Of a stretch of DNA of 64,000 nucleotides, positions 28,001 to 38,104 are shown piece after piece. The stretch lies in assembly GCA_037954325.1 (NCBI GenBank), contig JBBMNZ010000002.1:13935679-13999678 (forward strand), in the 5' to 3' direction. The notes beneath the pieces are model-generated. The model was not told where the DNA came from. It searched no databases and saw only the letters and a list, made by a program, of their open reading frames with translations. A program made the translations under genes and the position numbers. This DNA comes from Fistularia commersonii. Its lineage: Eukaryota > Chordata > Actinopteri > Syngnathiformes > Fistulariidae. Position 1 is the first letter of the stretch. Each line of letters begins with the position of its first letter.

Positions 28001-30222
28001 CAGCAAAGAAGAAGTGGGACACTGAGGGGACTGAAGAGAACAGACCGGAGTACAGGGGAATACAGTGTAAGGCAAAGAAAGAGCTACCAAAGGCAAAACA
28101 AAGGGCGTACAACGACTTGTGTGCTCGTTTGGATAGTAAGGAGGAAGAGAATGATTTATACAGGTTGGCAAAATAGAGATAGAGGTGGGAAGGATGTACA
28201 ACAGGGCTGGGTGATTAAGGATAGAGGGGGAAATGGATCGACACATGCTAGAAGAGTGATGGAAAGTTGGAAAGATTACTTTGAAGAGCTGATGAATGAG
28301 GAAAATGAAAGAGAGGGAGAGGTAACTATGGTAGACCCCAGAGTAGCAGGGATTAGTAAAAGTTAAAAGTAGTTGAGGAAGGCATTGAAGAGGATGAAGA
28401 GTGGAAAAGCAGTTGGTCCTGATGATACCTGTGGAGGATTGGAAGTGTCAAGCAGAGGCAGTGGTAGAGTTTCTGGTTGGATTATTCAACAGGATCGTAG
28501 AAGGTGAGAAGATGCCTGAGGAATGGAGACGAAGTGTGACAGTGTCCATTTTTAAGAATAAGGGGGATGTGCAGAATTGCGGTAACCTCTTCTCCTTTTC
28601 GGCTTTTCCCTTCAGGGGTCGCCACAGTGAATCAACCTTCTCCATCTAACCATGTTCTCCATATCCTCCTCTCTCACACCAACTAAATTCATATTCTCTC
28701 TCACAACATCCATAAATCTTTTTAGTCTTCCTTCTTGACCTCTTGCCTGGCAGCTCCACTCCCAGCATCCATCTACCAATATATTCACTATCCCTCCTCT
28801 CACATGATTCAACCTTCTCAGTTTGGCTACTCTGACCTTCTCTCCAAAACATCTAACATGTGCTGTTCCTCTGATGGACTCATTCCTGATCCTATCCAAC
28901 CTTGTCACTCCCAAAGAGTACCTCAACACCTTCAGCCCTGCGACCTCCTGCTTCCTGTCTTTTCGCCAGTGTCACTGTTTCTAGGCCACACAGCATCACT
29001 GGTCTCACCACTGTCTTGTACACCTTTCCTTTCATTCTGGCTGCTTGTCTTCTATCACATAGTACCCCAAAAACTTTTCTCCACCCATTCCAACCTGCTT
29101 TAATGTGTTTCTTTACCTCTTTTCCACACTCTGTTGCTATGGACTGTCGCAACCCAAAGTACTTGAAATCCTCCAACTTCTTTATCTCCGCACCCTGTAG
29201 CCTCACCGTTCCACCCGGTTTCCTCTCATTCACAGACATATATATTCTGTCTTGCTGTGACTAACCTTCTTTCCTCTCCTTTCCAGAGCATACCTCCATC
29301 TCAGAGCTGATCGCTGATGAAGTCTCACTTCCACCTTGAACATCTCTCGTACACCTACAGCACACCTCACCACTGTCTCACAGCTGGCATACATACCAGA
29401 CTTCCTCATACAATACCAGAGTTCCTCTCTCGGCACCCTGTCTTATGCTTTTTCTAGATCTACAAAAGCGCAATTCCGCTCACTTTGACCTTCTCAGTGC
29501 TTCTCTATTAGCATTCTGAAAGCAAATACTGCATCTGTAGTATGCTTTCCAGGCATGACGCCATACTGCTGCTCACAAATGCTGACTTCTGCTCTCCAGT
29601 CTAGTTTCCACTACTCTTTTCCATAACTTAATTGTATGGCTCATCAAATTTATCCCTCTATAGTTACCGCAATTCTGCAGAATATTACAGAGTCAGTATT
29701 TGTTTTGAGAGAGTGGGTGGACCATGATGTTTTCAGATGACATTGTGGTCTGTAGTGAGAGCAGGGAACAGGTTGAGGAAAATCGAGAGAGGTGGAGGTA
29801 TGCTCTGGAGAGGAGAGGAATGAAGGTTAATTGCAGCAAGACAGAATATATGTTTGTGAATAAGAGGAGCTTAGGTGGAACGGTGAGGCTACAGGGAGTG
29901 GAGATCAAGGAGTTGGAGATTCAACAGTCCAGAGCAACGGAAAGAGTGGAAAAGAGGATCAAGCAGGTTGGAATGTTTGGAGAAACATATATGTACTATG
30001 TGATAGAAGACTAGCAGCCAGAATGAAAGGAAAGGTGTACAAAACTGGTGAGAGTGCCATATGGTGCCATATGGTCTAGAAACAGTAACAATGACGAAAA
30101 GACAGAGCTAGAGGTCGCAGATATGAAGATGCAGAGGTTCTCTCTGGGAGTGACGAGGATGGATAAGATCAGGAATGAGTCTTATCATATACAGTAGTAT
30201 ATATTTATACCTATATATATGC

Positions 30223-30284
<62 letters not shown>

Positions 30285-31581
30285 GCTGGAATTGGAGCTG
30301 CCAAGCAGGACGTCGAGAGGAAGAGCCAAGAGAAGATTTATGGGCATAGTGAGAGAGGATATGAAGGTAGTTGGTGTGAGACAGGAGGATGCAGAGAATT
30401 TGGTTAGATGGAGAAGCTTGATTCACTGTGATGACCCCAGGAGGGAAAAGCCGGTGACACTTTAGATTGTTCAGTTAGATAGTCACTTTTTATTCAGTTT
30501 GAAAGCTGACTGCCTACTGCAGTACACGTGCTCGAACAAAATAGAACTCAGAGGCAGATGGCATTTTTAGTTTGCTTCAGGTGGGTAATGTAAGTTCAGC
30601 TTTTTATTTCATAAATATGAGGACTTATATAGACTTTGAACATTTTGTTTAAAAGTAGCCTCCAATCCAGTGTGTCTTTCTTTTCAGAATGTCTGTTTCA
30701 TGCAGAAATAAAATTTCATTTTCTCTGTAGCAGTTCATTGATTTCATGGATATATACGTATATAAAGAACATAAAGGTTAAAAGAATGCGATATAAGAAG
30801 TTTTATCTATATTTATGTCTAAAGGGTTTCTGGCTCCCGGTATTTTCTTTTCTGTTGGAAAGATTAAAAATGCTCTTTGGGAGTTTAAGGTTGTCAACCT
30901 GTTGCATAGAACAATAGCCATGCCTAGAAAAGTCAGTTTGCTAAAAACATGCATATACTCAGTTGTGATCTTTACCTGATTTGGCTTTCCTTCCAGAGCT
31001 CCTGGCCTCAAATCCTCTGCAATAACACTTTTAATCGGTAACTTCTGCACCACTGGAACAAATGTAAAAATTGAGGTGTTGGGTGACACTCCAACTGAAA
31101 CCTGTCAGACACAGAAGAGAAGAAAATAATAATTCCTTCAGCTCTCAGGTATGTTTTGCCCAGAATTTCTATGTAAATTGAACACACGTGGTTTAGGTTC
31201 TGATAGTGAATTTAACATTTATGGGATAGTTGTGAGGCTTATATAAAACACAGATCCCGCCTCTCAATACCTGTCACCCTTCACATCACTGAGACACAGA
31301 ACTCAATTTATGTGTAACCACAAACTGCTAATGACCCACTTTCACAGTTGCTCACATAGACCAGCTAATTTAGTACCCTTCACTGCAAAACATCAACACG
31401 CTAACTTAATGAGGAGTAATGATTTGGAATTAACTCAGTTAATATGTTGGTCTGCCAAAGGTGCTCCACATGTGTTTCACCTGTACTTGTGGTTTGGCAG
31501 TACACTCTACTGTTTGGCACAAATCTTACAAATATATTTGGAACTTTAGAACTGTGGTTCATACATAACAAAAAAAATCTG

Positions 31582-31667
<86 letters not shown>

Positions 31668-31781
31668 CGTATATATACATAATATACATTGATACAGTGT
31701 GTGTATCTATATATGGGCACATATATATGTATGTATATATATATATATATATATACATGTGTATATATAGACAGTATATAC

Positions 31782-31877
<96 letters not shown>

Positions 31878-32432
31878 ACAGACACAGAACCTGATTTACA
31901 ATGCAGATGTTATGTCTCAGAAGCCATCTGAAGATAAGCTTGTCATTTTTTTGCTATTCACATGGTAATAAAAACACTTTAGTTGGCGCTATATTGTTAA
32001 TATTTCATGCAAAGGACTCAAATGTGGGCAGTTCAAGGTATGAACTCCATTGAAATATAGATTTTGTGGCATTTCACTGCCTATCTGCTTAAAAATGTCT
32101 ATTTTTTTCTGTTCCTGAAATCAAAGAATACATTTTTAGAAGTACCACTCCTGCTAAAAAATTGCAACCTTTCTCTCAATAGTGTCACAGGGTCATCTAT
32201 AAAAATGAGTGGTTTCCTTCAGTAATCGAAAGAGGTATTTCCATCAAATCCTTGAGAGTATGGATGGTGCCAGATGATATGAGCTTTCAAGATCTTACCC
32301 TAACCCCTGTGACTTATAGGCAACATTCCAACCTCACCTAGGGGTACTCTTTTCACATATACAGCCATTTGTGCTATTTCTCATGATATTTGAAGCATTA
32401 TGATTCATCCCCTGGAGTGAAATAACAGTTGT

Positions 32433-32496
<64 letters not shown>

Positions 32497-35189
32497 CTAT
32501 CTCAATGTATTTTCTCTCCCACAATAGTATTCTACTATATGCATGTTCAACATGCTTAATGACTCCACTCAGGGCTTAGAACAGATCAGGATCCCCCGAA
32601 CTCTGAAAACTCCACCAAAACCTCCGTGCTGTCACCAAGATATTAAGTAATCCTCAGAGAAGATGTAAATGTAATACAAAATGTATTTGAGAAACTACAC
32701 AACTGCAGTTTCAACAACAAGATCTTGCAGTGGGTATCATGCCCTTGATGACTTTAAGCTTTCACAGACCTCTTAAATACTGTATGTACAACTTATGCTG
32801 CACAACTATGATATCTAAGATAGGAGGGTGAAACTACAACCTTATATTATGTCTATAGGTATATTTTACTTATTGAGCCCGGTACATCATCTGTCTTTTG
32901 TTGTCACGCTGGGAAGCCTAATTCAAACATAAGTCCAGCATGTATTAATTTGAAGGCAGAAACTGACATTTTAATATTAACTTAGAACCAGAAACCAGGA
33001 TAACGTGAGCAAAAGCTATGACTAAACTTTTGAAAGCAAGGAAATGTAATAAGGGACCTTACAAGATACAGTACATAATTTAACAGGTGAAAGATGAAAC
33101 AAAGAAAATTAAAGCGATGAAGGCTGTTAAAAAAAAACCAACATATTTTAGCAAGGGGTCAGCTTCCCAACATACTTTAAAGGCAATTGAAAATAAGTAA
33201 AATACTAAAAACTACACATATAAACACACGCAAAATGCAAATCTAAATCATTGAATATACTTGATAAATAAATATATAAACACAAACACACACGCACACG
33301 CATATATACGTGTATGTGTGTGTATGTCTGTGGATTTTCTTGTTTTTTAATCACTGACCTCATTACTGCATTATCTACTCTGTATCTCTGTGCAAAGTCT
33401 TTTTTCTGACTTTTTTAATCCTAACATCCATCCAAATGTAATATCCTATATCCTGCAACCCTGCTCTCAACCCACCCCTAACCTCATTCTTTAGACATAA
33501 CCCATCTCTCTGAGCCTCATTAATACATTACAGGGTCATGATATTTATCCCAGATACCAACGTAACTATAATCAGCACAGATAAACAAATACCTTGGCTA
33601 GAATAATAGCATATCTTCTTGTCAACTTTTTTATCTCCTTATTTTAACTTCATTTGCACATCCTCCAAATCCATGGCAGAGTAAGTTTAGACTTTCAAAA
33701 GGTTACAAGTTAGTATTTCCTACTTGCCCAGCGGTGACCTCTTGAATGTTGAACGGCACGCAGTGGTACACCAAGGTCCTGTCTTCATAGATCACATTTC
33801 CTGTTCTTCTACTTCATCATGCTGCCAGTGCAGCTCTGTGTTCATTCCTATTCTCACTTTCAGTCGTATTTCTCATGGCACGTCAGACCCATTCCAAAGA
33901 CCAAATACAAGCAGCACTAAATCATTTCCTGAAGCAGACCACCCATCATGGGGTTCTTTAAGGAGACACACATAAACACTGACAAACAAGAAAGTAAGAT
34001 GTGCCTTGAAGCAATATAGTATTACATTCTGTGGTCCTTTGTTGGGGTCACTGTGCAATTTACAGCGACTGATCCCCAAAAATCTTAAGGTGATCTCTCT
34101 TTATTGAATGATTTGTGCTTCCTGTTCTACATCTATGTTATAAACACAATTTCTACATTTTTTTCTTCAAATAGTTTCTCACATACATTCACATTCACAA
34201 ATAATACCTCAAAAATAGTAACTGCTATCATCCGAAACATTGTGTTCCTCAAATGTTTATCACAGTGGTTCATACATGCCACAGTAAAAGCATAAACTCT
34301 TGGGTGTGTCAATCAGTAATAACTTTAATTACAAGCTAGAACAGCCCCTCCTTGGACAGTAGATAGGAAGTTCAAATATAGCCTGGTGCCTGCTGAGAGG
34401 GGAATGCAGCTACTGAGCAGATTTGGTTATCTCCCCAGATAACAAAAATAATGTTTTCCTTTGAACTGTCATAAACAAAGTGGTAAAATACAGAAAATGT
34501 GTGCTCAATAGCATCAGGAAACTACCAACATGATGAAACCCATCTGCTCATTATCTGAATATTAGTAGTTCATCTTTAATTTTGTTTAAAAGATATGTTT
34601 AATTTTCTCACCCATGTTCCATCATTCTACCAATGTGAAGATAAAAGCATGAAATGAATGAAAAAGTTTTTAAGAACAAGTGCATTAACCTTCAAAAAGA
34701 TACATTTCAATTTTCAGAAGAGACAAACATTTTGAAAGACAGTTCTCTGGGGAAGAGACTTTTCTGTCCAGAAGTGTTTCGTAATGTGACAGGAAATAAG
34801 ATAAATATCGGACATCTGGGTATAAACAGTGCATGTTTACAGTATGGATCTTCAGTATGGAATCTGGTGGGCACAGTGAGAGATTGAAAAATGTTGATGG
34901 ATAAAAAAACAAATTCCTTAGCAAGTTGCATTTTCACATCGGATTTAAATTTGAAGCAGAAAAAGAAACCTTATTCCTAGAGATGAATACCAAGACCAGT
35001 GTACCAAATTCAGTGGAAAAAATGCCAAGACAGTAAGGAATTGCTCTTGTTTCCTGTCCATGTCTTCTCTTCAATAACAAAATTCTCTTACCTCCGCTGG
35101 GTTCCTATTCAGACTCTTCATATCTGCTTCAAATGACTCTCCATACAGAGTTGTTACTGGTACTTGTTTGTTGTTTGTTGTTGGGGAAC
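8031..35189 (-). CDS. mlip: mlip, muscular lamin-interacting protein (5' end not resolved)
   Basis: Eight minus-strand exons with matching phases give about 777 codons. Blocks shared with mammalian MLIP are SIFTFVPVVQKLP, LFKAEIIYIKDS, KIKSSYKSLAAIPTNTLLL and PAQLRQQSEELYATID, in that order. MLIP binds A-type lamins at the nuclear envelope and in nuclear bodies of heart and skeletal muscle, and is also known as the Isl1-interacting protein CIP. The protein looks almost wholly disordered and Ser/Pro-rich. All junctions from the second exon on are phase 0, so cassette exons can be skipped without a frameshift, consistent with the many isoforms known in mammals. The start exon is not certain. 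Synteny with lrrc1 supports the call. Long introns hold a Tc1 element and LINE copies. Confidence 0.92.
8990..9345 (+). mobile_element. 5' fragment of RTE/Expander-like LINE
   Basis: Contains CAGGAAGGGCATCC, CAGTGGAAATTGGGTTACT and GTAGGGACTTTGAATATTGG, which match the leader and the start of the endonuclease ORF of the LINE copies at 26.9 and 36.3 kb. The rest is missing. Confidence 0.7.
9346..13924. other. mlip last intron, unannotated part
   Basis: AT-rich with chance ORFs. I looked for a homologue of the human MLIP C-terminal segments and did not find one. Confidence 0.5.
13925..14086 (+). mobile_element. Retroposon 3' end with (TTATTC)n tail
   Basis: AATTTCCTTCGGGATTAATAAAGT is the classic teleost LINE/SINE 3' end, followed by about eight copies of a six-base TTATTC unit from 14043. 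Confidence 0.75.
15202..15270. repeat. (AGTAAT)n microsatellite
   Basis: About eleven copies of a six-base unit. It creates an artificial poly-Tyr ORF on the minus strand. Confidence 0.95.
16041..16100. repeat. (GT)n microsatellite
   Basis: Some 25 GT dinucleotides followed by a short CTGT run. Confidence 0.95.
16599..16682 (-). CDS. mlip: mlip exon with QLRQQSEELYATID motif
   Basis: 28 codons: MCSPAQLRQQSEELYATID then EILANSIPP, matching human PAQLRQQTEELCATIDKVL. Acceptor TTCCCATAG, donor CCT|GTGAGT. The Met is internal, not a start. Confidence 0.93.
16763..16849 (-). CDS. mlip: mlip exon
   Basis: 29 codons: AIDDQVEREVTQRDTPERG then FTLDNDTHAE. Acidic; corresponds in position to the human segment after LLLEQ. 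Acceptor TATTTACAG, donor GAG|GTATTC. Confidence 0.85.
17312..17383 (-). CDS. mlip: mlip exon with AAIPTNTLLL motif
   Basis: 24 codons: LHKIKSSYKSLAAIPTNTL then LLDQQ, nearly the human KSSYKAFAAIPTNTLLLEQ segment. Acceptor AAACTACAG, donor CAG|GTAAAT. Confidence 0.95.
18772..20292 (-). CDS. mlip: mlip giant central exon
   Basis: 507 codons without a stop, starting MKSGFHHPSLSEISP and ending SDTSEGKKRK. Ser about one residue in five, Pro-rich, with no folded domain visible. It contains a more ordered-looking stretch, LTRLSLLTAILRKGRLPVL followed by RPYTPCWPVNPV, and a basic KKRK end that could serve in nuclear import. Acceptor TTTTGTACAG, donor AAG|GTAGCC. The open frame runs past both splice sites to 20355 and 18598 by chance. 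Mammalian MLIP has a comparable large exon in its long striated-muscle forms; I did not align it. Confidence 0.9.
20741..20878 (-). CDS. mlip: mlip exon with LFKAE motif
   Basis: 46 codons: ILAVSHEETTREIMSDGGL then FKAEIIYIKDSVDGG, matching the LFKAEYVLIVDSEG block of human MLIP. Acceptor CTCCTGCCAG, donor GAT|GTGAGT, phase 0-0. Confidence 0.88.
21650..21880 (+). mobile_element. tRNA-derived SINE
   Basis: Head GTTGAGTTAGTAGAATGAGC and GGTTGGTGGTTCAAGAC (B-box-like), then a body with GTGATAAGCACTTTCAAACT similar to the copy at 57.3 kb. Confidence 0.55.
22193..23775 (-). mobile_element. Complete Tc1-like DNA transposon
   Basis: Flanked by TA on both sides (22191-22192 and 23776-23777). The terminal inverted repeats, about 30 bases, start CACTGCTCACAAAAATTAAA and differ at one or two bases. 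A single uninterrupted transposase ORF lies inside. Inserted in an mlip intron in the same orientation as the gene. Confidence 0.97.
22453..23478 (-). CDS. Tc1-like transposase, full length, catalytic Glu replaced by Gln
   Basis: The open frame continues upstream to an ATG at 23535, but the family start is MRRFLNPTEVAQVVQ, so 23478 is chosen (341 codons). An N-terminal paired-like DNA-binding region (STRAAARRFNVSPSTISRTW) leads to the DDE domain. Counted from 23535, Asp171 (LFTDESRF) and Asp262 (LMHDNARPH) are present. The third acid, expected 34 residues on in PDLNPIEHLW, is Gln297 (codon CAA at 22645-22647). The frame is otherwise intact, so the protein may bind its ends but is predicted unable to cut. 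Confidence 0.95.
   Translation of the reverse strand: MRRFLNPTEVAQVVQLLQDGTSTRAAARRFNVSPSTISRTWMRFQETGGYSRRAGQGRRRSSTPQQDRYLLLCARRNRLITARALQNDLQRTTGVNVSTQTVRNRLHEGGLRARRPVVGPVLTAQHRGARLAFAQEHHNWQVHHWRPVLFTDESRFTLSTCDRRERVWRRQGERYAACNVVQHDGFGDGSVMVWGGISMEGRTDLYCLGNGALTAIRYRDEILEPIVRPYAGAVGPGFLLMHDNARPHVARVCRQYLEDEGIETIEWPSRSPDLNPIQHLWDIMFWSIRRRQVAPQTVQQLRDTLTQIWEEMPQDTIRHLIRSMPRRCQACIQARGGHTRY
24264..24341 (+). repeat. (ACATT)n and conserved teleost retroposon core
   Basis: Five copies of ACATT lead into TTGGCAGACGCTTTTATCCA and AAGCGACTTACAATAG, a very abundant conserved fish repeat core. Confidence 0.85.
24481..24560. promoter_or_regulatory. Promoter-like cluster of ETS, CRE and E-box sites
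   Basis: Within 30 bases: CTTCCGG (ETS, 24529-24535), TTACGTCA (CRE-like, 24538-24545) and the palindrome GTCACATGAC (24547-24556, USF/MiT-TFE type E-box), in a locally CpG-richer stretch. GGGAATGTAGT nearby resembles a reversed ZNF143 site. It lies in an mlip intron 3.6 kb upstream of the LFKAE exon, so an internal promoter for short mlip isoforms or a non-coding transcript is possible. Confidence 0.4.
25080..25210 (-). mobile_element. tRNA-derived SINE head
   Basis: Minus strand reads GGCGCGGGAGGTTGCAGGAG then GTAGAGCAATCGC, an A-box-containing tRNA-like head nearly the same as the SINE at 36.5 kb. Confidence 0.6.
25211..26899. other. mlip intron, nothing recognised
   Basis: AT-rich sequence; no long ORF and no recognised repeat. 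Confidence 0.5.
26900..28584 (+). mobile_element. RTE/Expander-like LINE, 5' half (broken)
   Basis: Reads endonuclease pieces (MLNVVSGRAPQVGFELEEKF; VIGADFNGDVG at 27445) then the linker to the reverse transcriptase (ETGRRVLGVS, WWRNEEVQ, PEEWRRSVTV, NKGDVQNCG). Several frameshifts and stops, so inactive. It breaks off at the codons NCG just before the NYRGI motif. Confidence 0.88.
28585..29683 (-). mobile_element. Same LINE family, 3' half in inverted orientation
   Basis: Minus strand starts at GCAGAATTGCGGTAAC (the break point of the upstream copy), then shows RT pieces (MPREELWYCMRKSG), the C-terminal region (LGVTRLDRIRNESIRGTAHV) and the 3' end at 28585 with GGCGACCCCTGAAGGG-like sequence. 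Many frameshifts. Confidence 0.85.
29700..30455 (+). mobile_element. Same LINE family, resumed 3' part with internal (GT)n
   Basis: Resumes at the catalytic region FSDDIVVCSESREQVEEN (usual FADDIV) and continues to EDAENLVRWRSLIHCDDP. A GT microsatellite (30225-30279) replaces part of the C-terminal region. Confidence 0.85.
30225..30279. repeat. (GT)n microsatellite
   Basis: About 27 dinucleotides inside the LINE. Confidence 0.95.
30976..31101 (-). CDS. mlip: mlip exon with FTFVP motif
   Basis: 42 codons: VSVGVSPNTSIFTFVPVVQ then KLPIKSV and EGKPNQ. IFTFVP followed by a hydrophobic/basic KLP matches the N-terminal IFTFVPTVRRLP region of human MLIP. Acceptor GTCTGACAG, donor CAG|GTAAAG, phase 0-0. 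Confidence 0.88.
31584..31880. repeat. Compound (AT)n-(GT)n-(AT)n-(GA)n microsatellite
   Basis: AT run from 31584, GT run from about 31629, interrupted AT/AC to 31775, then an unbroken GA run of about 90 bases from 31784. Source of many artificial ORFs. Confidence 0.95.
32435..32494. repeat. (GT)n microsatellite
   Basis: About 30 GT dinucleotides. Confidence 0.95.
32495..35091. other. mlip intron, nothing recognised
   Basis: AT-rich with short CA/TA runs near 33.3 kb and only chance ORFs. Confidence 0.5.
35092..35189 (-). CDS. mlip: mlip 5'-most detected exon
   Basis: Reads SPTTNNKQVPVTTLYGESF then EADMKSLNRNPAE in the one frame that joins the next exon in phase. 98 bases; needs an upstream exon ending one base into a codon. 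Donor GAG|GTAAGA is strong, acceptor TTGAAACAG is pyrimidine-poor. No homology recalled, so support is splice site, phase and position. Confidence 0.55.
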
Positions 35190-36334
35190 CTGTTTCAAAA
35201 CATTACATGCTGATCTGAGAACTATAGCAACTTGTCAGCCCCCCTCATGAGTTTAATGTGTATTTCTGTTCTGTTGGTGTGTGAATCGCTATGCAGATTT
35301 CCATTTATAGACACATAATAGCCATAAATAGCTTGCAGACTGCAGGCAATGTGCAGGACACCTCGAACAATGGTCATGCTCCGAGCCTCAAGCACCACAG
35401 CAATATATTTCTTCAGGAAAAAAAAAAAGATTAGTCAGTTTCAGTTCCAAGCTCTGCAAACACTCAGAATACTCTCACTTTGAAAGGGTTAATGTTTTTT
35501 TCTTTTCATGAAAATGTGTTTTTCATGTTACAGTGAAACACGTCAGACAGTAAAGGGTTACTTATTTCTTTGTCGGTTCAGTTGAAACGATAAAGGGCTG
35601 TAGATAATGCACTGATATGGAAATGGATGTTGTGGTATATAACCATGGTGTTGTCAGAAATTTGTGCCATAACATTCACGGTCAGGGACACTATCATGAT
35701 CAGCATTATAAACAGTCAGTCAGAAGATCTGCCCTAAAGGACTGCTGCATTGTGCATCAAAGCAAGTGTAACTGCAGAAAACAGACAAGTGAATTCAAGT
35801 ATTTCACCAAAAATGACAATTTTGATAGCAACATGCCATGGGTCATCTAACATTCAATAATCTCACCCCTAACACTGTGCCAGATTGATGAGGCAGAGAT
35901 ACCGTGTAATGTATCAGCCTGCAACCAATCCATTCACATTTCTGTTTGTATAGATATCCCTGTTTGTCTGACAACCTAAACTTCTCTGTCCTGTCACTAC
36001 TGAGTGAAAAGAGACCTTTACAGTGGATGCTAATCATTTCAGTACACAACATTCCTCATTCCTGTTGCAGCTGCTCTTGTCTATTTCTACCCTGCTGAAA
36101 GCAGTGTAAGCACATGGAGACACTCCCAAACTGAAAAAAACAAAGTTGAAAGGTAAATATTAATTGAGCACACCATCTTTCAGGATCCTGAAAGCAAATC
36201 AAGTAGGTAAAATACACATCTTTAAAAAGAATTGAACCATCATTTATAATACAGAACGCATTCAAATAATCCACTATCCTTTATTTTAACATGTATATTA
36301 AATGCAGAAACATTTGATTTTGTTTCCATTACTT

Positions 36335-36462
36335 CTCCTTTCAAATTTTCCATTCGTTGGTCGCCATAAATCAACCTTTTCCATCGAACCATACTCTCTG
36401 TGTCCTCTCCAACTACTACTATAATTTCATATCCTTTCTCACTACATCCATAAATCTTCTCT
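36335..36462 (-). mobile_element. Inverted 3'-end fragment of the RTE/Expander-like LINE
   Basis: Plus strand carries GGTCGCCATAAATCAACCTT and CATCCATAAATCTTC, the reverse of the LINE C-terminal and 3' region seen at 28.6 kb. It abuts a plus-oriented copy. Confidence 0.7.
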
Positions 36463-37930
36463 ATAGAGAGATAAAGTTAATGAGCCATACAATGAAGTTA
36501 TGGGAAAGAATAGTGGATTTGATGTGGCGCAGGAGGTAGAGCAATCATTTTCGGAACTGAACATTCCTGGTTCGATTCCTTGCTACTCCTGGTTCGTTGA
36601 GGTGTTGTTGAGGAAGACGCTGAAACTCTAACTGCTCCGCTGGCACTGATGGATGGCAGCCTACTGATCATGTTTCATCTATGATGGTTTAATTGCAGAG
36701 GCCACAAGGCATTCATAATTATGGATAAATTACATACAATGAAGTGATGAGGAAGAGTAGTGGAAAGTAGACTGAGAGCAGAAGTCAGTATTTGTGAACA
36801 GCAGGATGGCTTCATGCCTAGAAAGAGTACTACAGATGCAGTATTTGCGTTGAGAATGCTAATAGAGAAGTACAGAGAAGGCCAGAGGGAGCTGCATTGT
36901 GTTTTTGTAGACCTACAAAAAGCATACTGTGTGACAGGGTGCCAAGAGAGGAACTCTGGTATTGTATGAGGAAGTCTGGAGTGTCAGAGAAGTGTGTTCG
37001 ACAGTGGTGAGATGTGCTGTAGGGGTAACAGAGAAGTTCAAGGTGGAGGTGGGACGCCATCAGGAATCAGCTCTGAGTCCCTTCTTGTTTGCCGTGGTGA
37101 TGGACAGGCTGACAGATGAGGTTAGACAGGAATCTCCATGGACCATGACGTTTGCGGATGACATTGTGATCTGTAGTGAGAGCACAGAACAGGTTGAGGA
37201 AAATCTAGAGAGGTGGAGGGATGCGCTGGAAAGGAGAGGAATTAAGGTTAGTTGCAGCAAGACACTGGACATTCTCACACCCTTGTGTGAGAATGAGAGG
37301 AACCCGGGTGTAATGGTGAGGCTACAGGGAGTGGAGATCAAGACGTTGGAGGATTTCAGGTACTTGTGGTCAATAGTCCAGAGCAGCGGAGAGTGCGGAA
37401 AAGAGGTAAAAAGACAGGTTCAAGCAGGTTGGAATGGGGGGAGAAAAGTGTCAGTGGTACTATGTGATAGAAGACTATCAGCCAGAATGAAAGGAAAGGT
37501 GTACAAGACAGTGGTGAGCCCAGCAATGCTGTATGGCCTAGAAACAGTTACAATGATGAAAAGACGGAAGGCAGAGCTAGAGGTCACAGAGATGAAGATG
37601 CTGAGGTTCTCTTTGGGAGTGAACAGGATGGATAGGATCAGGAATGAGTCTATCAGAGGAACAGCACATGTTAGATGTTTTGGAGAGAAGATCAGAGAAG
37701 CCAGACTGTGATTGTTGGGTATGTACAGAGGATGGATAGTGAATATATTGGTAGACGGATCTTTGAAGTGGAGCTGCCAGGCAGAAGGTCTCGAGGAAGA
37801 CTAAAGAGAAGATTAATGAACGTAGTGAGAAAAGATATGAAGGTAATTGGTGTGAGAGAGGAGGATACAGAGAATACGGTTAGATAGAGAAAGTTGATTC
37901 GCTGTGGTGACCCCTAAGGGAAAAGCCGAA
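36463..37930 (+). mobile_element. RTE/Expander-like LINE copy, RT to 3' end, split by a SINE
   Basis: Starts at TATAGAGAGATAAAGTTAAT (motif YRGIKLMSHT), then after a SINE continues with QQDGFMPRKSTTDAVFALR, HCVFVDLQKAY, the catalytic FADDIVICSESTEQVEEN and the C-terminal LGVNRMDRIRNESIRGTAHV. Longest open piece 249 codons (36962-37711); frameshifts elsewhere. Ends in a GAA tail. Confidence 0.9.
36522..36725 (+). mobile_element. tRNA-derived SINE inserted in the LINE
   Basis: Head GATGTGGCGCAGGAGGTAGA (A box) and CTGGTTCGATTCC (B box), body with GAGGAAGACGCTGAAACTC. LINE sequence CATACAATGAAGT...AGTGGA appears on both sides, a target duplication of about 30 bases. Confidence 0.85.
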
Positions 37931-37933
37931 AGG

Positions 37934-38028
37934 AGAAGAAGAAGAAGAAGAAGAAGAAGAAGAAGAAGAAGAAGAAGAAGAAGAAGAAGAAGAAGAAGAA
38001 GAAGAAGAAGAAGAAGAAGAAGAAGAAG
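37934..38028. repeat. (GAA)n microsatellite tail of LINE
   Basis: About 32 copies of GAA right after the LINE 3' end GGGAAAAGCCGAAAGGA. Confidence 0.95.
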
Positions 38029-38104
38029 CTCTGATAATTTTCATCATAAAAGTCGATTTTTAGTTTTTAGCTGTATTCTATCAACACATACACCCATATT
38101 AAAT

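Noticed and set aside
31546..31931. Several ORFs rich in Tyr-Ile, Ser-Leu, Arg-Glu or Cys-Val repeats
   Set aside because: All are translations of the compound AT/GT/GA microsatellite.
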